Of a stretch of DNA of 64,000 bases, positions 59,453 to 64,000 are shown in pieces (positions within the stretch are counted from its first letter, which is position 1; every line of letters begins with the position of its first letter). Both the position numbers and the translations under genes were made by a program. The stretch is from Brachynemurus nebulosus (lineage: Eukaryota > Arthropoda > Insecta > Neuroptera > Myrmeleontidae). The stretch spans positions 1,860,001 through 1,924,000 of the forward strand of contig JAPWDM010000001.1 in assembly GCA_035578155.1 (NCBI GenBank), in the 5' to 3' direction. Under the pieces are notes generated by a model. It was not told the origin of the DNA and ran no database searches. It worked only from the letters and a program-made list of their open reading frames with translations.

Positions 59453-60544
59453 AGGACTGCCCAAGAAAAAATTGATGCTTTTTTATTACTTAAGACTGTA
59501 CTTTACCTGATCATTGTTGTTATCAAAATATGGAGTTTATTTTTCTATGTAATGTGGCCTTTTAAAAAATATTTAGGTAAAACATTAAACGAAAAAGATG
59601 ACTAGCAATCTAGAAAAAGTTCGCACACTCATTTTGTCCACTTACCTGAAAAAACCGACAGCAAAATATTCAACCAGAGTAAAAAAAAAGTCGGTGCATC
59701 AAAAAGTACTTTTCAAAGGATTGTTTGCAATTACAAGAACGGTCTACCTGTTCAACGCAAAAAAGGTTCAAGCAGAAAATGCGGATTTTCAGATGAAGGT
59801 TTGGTGACGACGGTAAAGAAACTCTTCAAACAGAATCCTAACACTTCAGAGCGGAGATATGGCTTCTAGAACAGGTACTTCAAAATCCTATATTTAAAGA
59901 CCTACAGAGTTCAGAAAGTACCTAATCGTTCTGACGGAAAACAGTTAGAAGCTCAAAAGAGAGCCCGAAAATTATATGAAGATTACTTAAATAAATTCGA
60001 CTGTTGCGTTATGGACAACGAAACATACGTCAAGGCAGATTTCAAGCAGCTTCCTGGACACGAATTTTATACTTCCGAGAAGACGGGACAGGTACTGCCC
60101 AAATTCAAGGAGAAGAAAATTTCAAAATTTCCAAAGCAGTATATGGTTTGGCAGGCCATTTGTACCTGTGGGTTGAGAAGCAATAAGATTAATTTTGTAC
60201 CAAAAAAAGCGAATCCGCCCAACCTCGACCAATTGAGAGGTATTGGGCTCTAACGAAAAGAAATTTTCGGAAGAGCAATAGTATCGCAAAAAATCTGCAA
60301 GATTTTAGAAATAAGTGGAGAAAGTCATACGATACTGTTGACGAAACAACTGTACAGAACTTGATGAAAGACATTAAGAAAAAATAAAAAGTTTTTATAA
60401 AAAATAAATTTTCGTTAATAAAATTTAGGTTATTTATATTCTGTAAAGGATTTATAATTAATAAAAAATTTAAAAAAAGAAAAAAATATTGTGTAATTTT
60501 TTATTATTGAAAAACAAAGTGGCAGTTTTTTCTTGGACAATCCT
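59453..60544 (+). pseudogene. Tc1/mariner-superfamily transposase pseudogene
   Basis: Inverted ends AGGACTGCCCAAGAAAAAA and AGGATTGTCCAAGAAAAAA with TA on both sides (59451-59452, 60545-60546). Frame fragments: start MTSNLEKVRTLILSTYLKK at 59598, RKCGFSDEGLVTTVKKLFKQ, CVMDNETYVKADFKQLPG (first catalytic Asp) and KQYMVWQAICTCGL at ~60010-60180, then NPPNLRPIERYWALTKR in a shifted frame. Stops, frameshifts and an internal deletion that removed the second catalytic Asp make it dead. Confidence 0.85.
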
Positions 60545-60549
60545 TAATT

Positions 60550-63190
60550 ATTGTAAACTATTCCATTTTAAGACTAATTTAAGGAAAAATGAGCAGATGT
60601 ATGACTTTTATTAAATAAATTTCAATTTTAATAGTACGGCGTCCTGATAAATTGACAAGCAATCACTTGATATTATAGGTCGCTATAGTTCGGTTCCGTG
60701 CGAAGAAAGACTGAAATTTTCAGACTGTACTATTTTTATTCAGCAGAGGCAGACAGAACTTGCTTATTAAATATCTTCTGTCGTTTCAAGGAATGTTGAG
60801 TTACTGTTTTATAACAATTTAAAAAACAACAAATGCACGCAGAATAAAAATGAGTATTCTGATCTAAAACGGAAAGATCAATTAAATTTTTTTTTGTCTT
60901 CTATTCCTCTAAGGCTAACCCTACACTTTAACAATAAGATACATATCTTAAGATTGTATACGTGATAGTTATGATACTTATGATGCTAGAAAAACAAAAT
61001 ATCGGCAAGTACGTGTTAAACACGCATTAAATCAGAATATCGTAGTTCAGTAGCTAGAGATTTTCACAATTCTCTGTTCACAAGAAAATATTTATTGCTT
61101 TTATTTAATATTTAACCCTTAAATTTGTTAATAATGTGATTATCTAAACCTTTTAATTTCTACATATATGAATTTAAAAAGTTTTAACAATAGTTTTTAA
61201 AAAACGACACTGTCTCTCAAATTGTGTAAAATTCAACACTGACTATTGCAAAATAAGCACATATGGGTAGACCACCTTTCCGATGACAGAAATCACGAAT
61301 TCATAAGGATTTCGTTGTTAGAACTACGAAATCCTAAAATTAGTTTACTCCAAAATGTTTAATGGCAAAAACACACTATGTTTCAAAAATGTTTCAAAGG
61401 GTATAATTCAATGTTTAAATGTTTCAAAAGATTTCAATTCATAGTTAATTTCCCGCCGTGTTCATGGAATTAACATGAAACTATAATATCTGAAATTTCT
61501 TAAATCTTATTTCACGTTGAGTAATTGACTAAATTTTTAGTCGAGTTCATGAATCGAGTTCATGATTTTCAATTAACTCTTTCAATTTTTTTTTAAATGT
61601 AATATTATTGACTTGCAGTGTTAATACTTTTTTAAGCAAAACAAAAATATGGCATATCACACTGTGTTAAAGACATAAAAGTAAAAAATTATAATCGCAT
61701 ACGTATACATATATGTACAAATGAATAATTTCTTGGTTTTTAAAATGTCATAAATAACAGAAAAAGTCGACTAAAAAGTAACTAAATTTAAATAAAATCA
61801 TTCGAAATCTGTCGACACTACCTACTACTGTTGAACTATATGGAACATTTATTAAACTTTCTTCGTTAAATTATCGATCTTATCTTCGTTAAATTTGCAC
61901 AATTCATGATTAGTACTGACAACTCGAAAAATATCTCTACTTGTTGTGTACAGCCGGCCTTAGACTTTACTAACAGACAATTTATTCCGATCTTTTACTA
62001 AATTTAACTTGTAATATAAACATATTAACACACAAAACACGTGATGTTAAAAGATAATAAAGAAAAAAGCATATACACATAAAATTATAAAAATTCTATT
62101 TAGTAATTCAGTTTAAATAATATAAAATATATTCATACATAAAACTGAATTCAATGAAATATGTAGGCATATACATATACGTATATAATTATCTTATAGT
62201 TATCATATCATATTATTACATATCATAAATTCCAATTCAAGTCATGTTTGAATGGAGGAAGGAAGTGTGTATCACTAAATACGTACACCACTGTGTCCAC
62301 TGGACAATGGACATCTGTTTGTTTATTTGTTCCTTCTGAATTGGCAGACCAAGTGGCTCTACCAATTCTACATGAATGTGGTATACTGTATACAGTTATG
62401 TACTTTTTCCTATATAGGTACATGATTATGGCCCTTTAAAAACAATCAAATTCGTGCCATATTTGAAATATATATTTACCAATTTACATATTGATAAAAT
62501 CACAACTGCCGCCAATTCCTGTTTAGTCATGTAAAACTTTTTACGTAAAACATAAATATATTACAATTCAATGTACGATTCCTCACATTTAAAAAAGTAG
62601 AGAAATTCCTATTTGACTGAGTACAGAGCCTTCTTAAATTACGTAAAGGTCTCTGGGTGCATAAAGTTCGAGGGCCGTTCTTGAAAAGCAAAAACATACA
62701 GAAAAACTTCAAATCACACAAAAATTTATGTAAAATTAATTACAATATGAACGCTACTTTACCCAGCATTTTATCGCATGTACTTGTGGATCCAAATGCG
62801 TAAATTTTTGCATAAATTTCCCAAAAGTATCGCCATAATAAACATTATTTAAAATAACTTGTTTTTCTAAGTTTTGTAGGTATAAGTCCTGCTGTTGTAT
62901 GTAATTTTTACATTTGTTGTAGTTATGCTTTTGTTTTTAAAAATAATACTAACCTTAAGCGACTACTAACGTACCTAGGAAAATAAGTAAACTTTTATAA
63001 CCTGTAATTTTTTTGTAACTATGGTAACCAGAATACGGTATGGTAAATGTTACTTAGGCGCAAGATCACCTGCTATGTAAAAGCCAAATTACGATTTAAC
63101 TGGTTGAAAAATATCATTTTAAAATTAAATAATATGAGTACTAAAAATCCAAACAATTAATTAAATCGAACCCCCAAGTTTCGCCCCGTA
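60550..63190. other. Intergenic stretch, nothing recognised
   Basis: AT-rich. Two overlapping ~65-codon open frames on opposite strands near 62223-62439 have somewhat better base composition but no recognisable motif; an unannotated exon cannot be excluded. Confidence 0.4.
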
Positions 63191-63264
63191 TCAATATTCA
63201 AGTATGTAATAATTTTGAATAAAAGAGGCGATAAGCTAGAAAATTTTTATTTTCTTGTAAAAAT

Positions 63265-63309
63265 TATTCGACCGGTTTCAACGCCTAGTTAGCGTTATCA
63301 TCAGGAAAG
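63265..63309 (-). ncRNA. Hammerhead-ribozyme-like motif, left arm (complete core)
   Basis: On the minus strand: CTTTC, CTGATGA (63304-63298), stem-loop AACGC-TAACTAG-GCGTT, GAAA (63279-63276), CCGGTC, GAA. All invariant hammerhead residues are present; C15.2/G16.2 and A15.1/U16.1 make a minimal stem III, TTC/GAA a 3-bp stem I, and the cut would follow C at 63270. Short stems I and III suggest that it would act, if at all, as a dimer. Sequence-based inference. Confidence 0.4.
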
Positions 63310-63505
63310 ACGTATCGCATGGTCTAACAGACCGAAAAAATCAATCAAACACATTAAAATATCCAATTATGCCGTAAGAAAAATGTTTTTTGTTTTATTT
63401 CGTTTGCTTAAAAATCATCTTCTTCAAATGTAAACAGACTCTTCTTTATAATTCTGAGTGTATAAACTCTCGGAAATTGGATATTTTGATGTGTTTGCGA
63501 TACGT

Positions 63506-63552
63506 CTTTCCTGATGATGACGCTAACTAAGCGTTGGAACCGGTCGAATAAT
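63506..63552 (+). ncRNA. Hammerhead-like motif, right arm (core mutated)
   Basis: The mirror copy: TTTC, CTGATGA (63511-63517), stem-loop ACGC-TAACTAA-GCGT, then GGAAC where the left arm has GAAAC, CGGTC, GAA. A substitution at the position of A13 breaks an invariant residue, so this copy should be inactive. Confidence 0.3.
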
Positions 63553-64000
63553 TTTTACAAGAAAATAAAAATTTTCTAGCTTATCGCCTCTTTTAGTCAA
63601 AATTATTACTTGAATATCCAAACAATTTTTTCCCATATAAAAATTTGTATGTTCTAACTTCTCTGAAACAGATTGTATATTATTATCAATTGTTTATTAA
63701 TTGCAATATTAGTTTCAATTGTTTTTATAATCTACCATTTATATCCGCCCCCTATCTGTATCACATACTGATAGAAGAGCAAACGAATTATACGGTAACA
63801 GTAATTCGCTAATTACTTTCGTTTTTTACATTATACTTTAATATATTTAATTTTTTATACAGTAGTGTGTTGTTAATATTAAATTAGATAATTTAAATTT
63901 TAAAAAAGTTGTCATAGCAAAAAATTTATATTTTTAAATAAATTAGTTGTTAACTCGTGAAACTAGTACCACTTTTTTGTTGGAATTTTTTTCTTAAAGT

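Larger units (their letters stand above)
63194..63618. mobile_element. Foldback element with hammerhead-like arms
   Basis: Left arm (ATATTCAAGT..AATAATTTTGA, AAAAGAGGCGATAAGCTAG, TTCGACCGGTTTCAACGC) is mirrored by the right arm, about 170 bp each. Each arm carries a CTGATGA...GAAAC-type motif reading toward the element's outside. No target duplication resolved. Confidence 0.75.

Noticed and set aside
62223..62439. Overlapping ~65-codon frames on both strands
   Set aside because: Somewhat coding-like composition but no motif, splice context or homology that I recognise; left as unresolved sequence.

Overview
The window is eukaryotic nuclear DNA that is very AT-rich, has spliced genes and is crowded with miniature DNA transposons. 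The one real gene encodes an animal RasGAP in an insect-like setting (Mos1-like mariner, pogo-, hAT-, PIF-, MULE- and piggyBac-type elements, Helentron-like repeats). I read it as an arthropod, most likely an insect; the order cannot be decided from this sequence.

The only host gene I can support lies on the minus strand. It has thirteen coding exons from 53861 (start) down to 15893 (stop), and I assembled them from conserved splice sites with continuous reading phase. The 1,265-residue product is a SynGAP/DAB2IP/RASAL2-family RasGAP (fly raskol): basic N-terminus, PH domain, C2 domain, RasGAP domain with arginine finger and FLR motif, a long disordered region, and a C-terminal coiled coil. 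Such proteins bind membrane through PH and C2 and speed up GTP hydrolysis by Ras/Rap.

Layout: 1-15.7 kb is intergenic DNA beyond the gene's 3' end, holding a 3-kb hAT element with cargo, a diverged ~305-bp tandem repeat and PIF-type MITEs nested three deep. From 15.9 to 36.9 kb are exons 2-13, with introns enlarged by pogo, mariner, hAT, PIF and TA-flanked elements. From 36.9 to 53.7 kb is a 16.8-kb first intron with a MULE-like element, three long foldbacks and several hAT/piggyBac-type MITEs. From 53.9 to 64 kb is upstream DNA with a Helentron-like element whose 3' end is tandemly repeated, a Tc1-like transposase pseudogene and a foldback carrying hammerhead-ribozyme-like cores.

The most notable signals are: two unrelated hAT MITEs inserted at the same 8-bp target inside a mariner relic; triple nesting of MITEs with intact target duplications; hammerhead-like cores in a foldback and in an intron; a Helentron-like family with repeated 3' termini; and introns that are almost entirely one transposon. 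I saw no tRNA, rRNA or CRISPR array.
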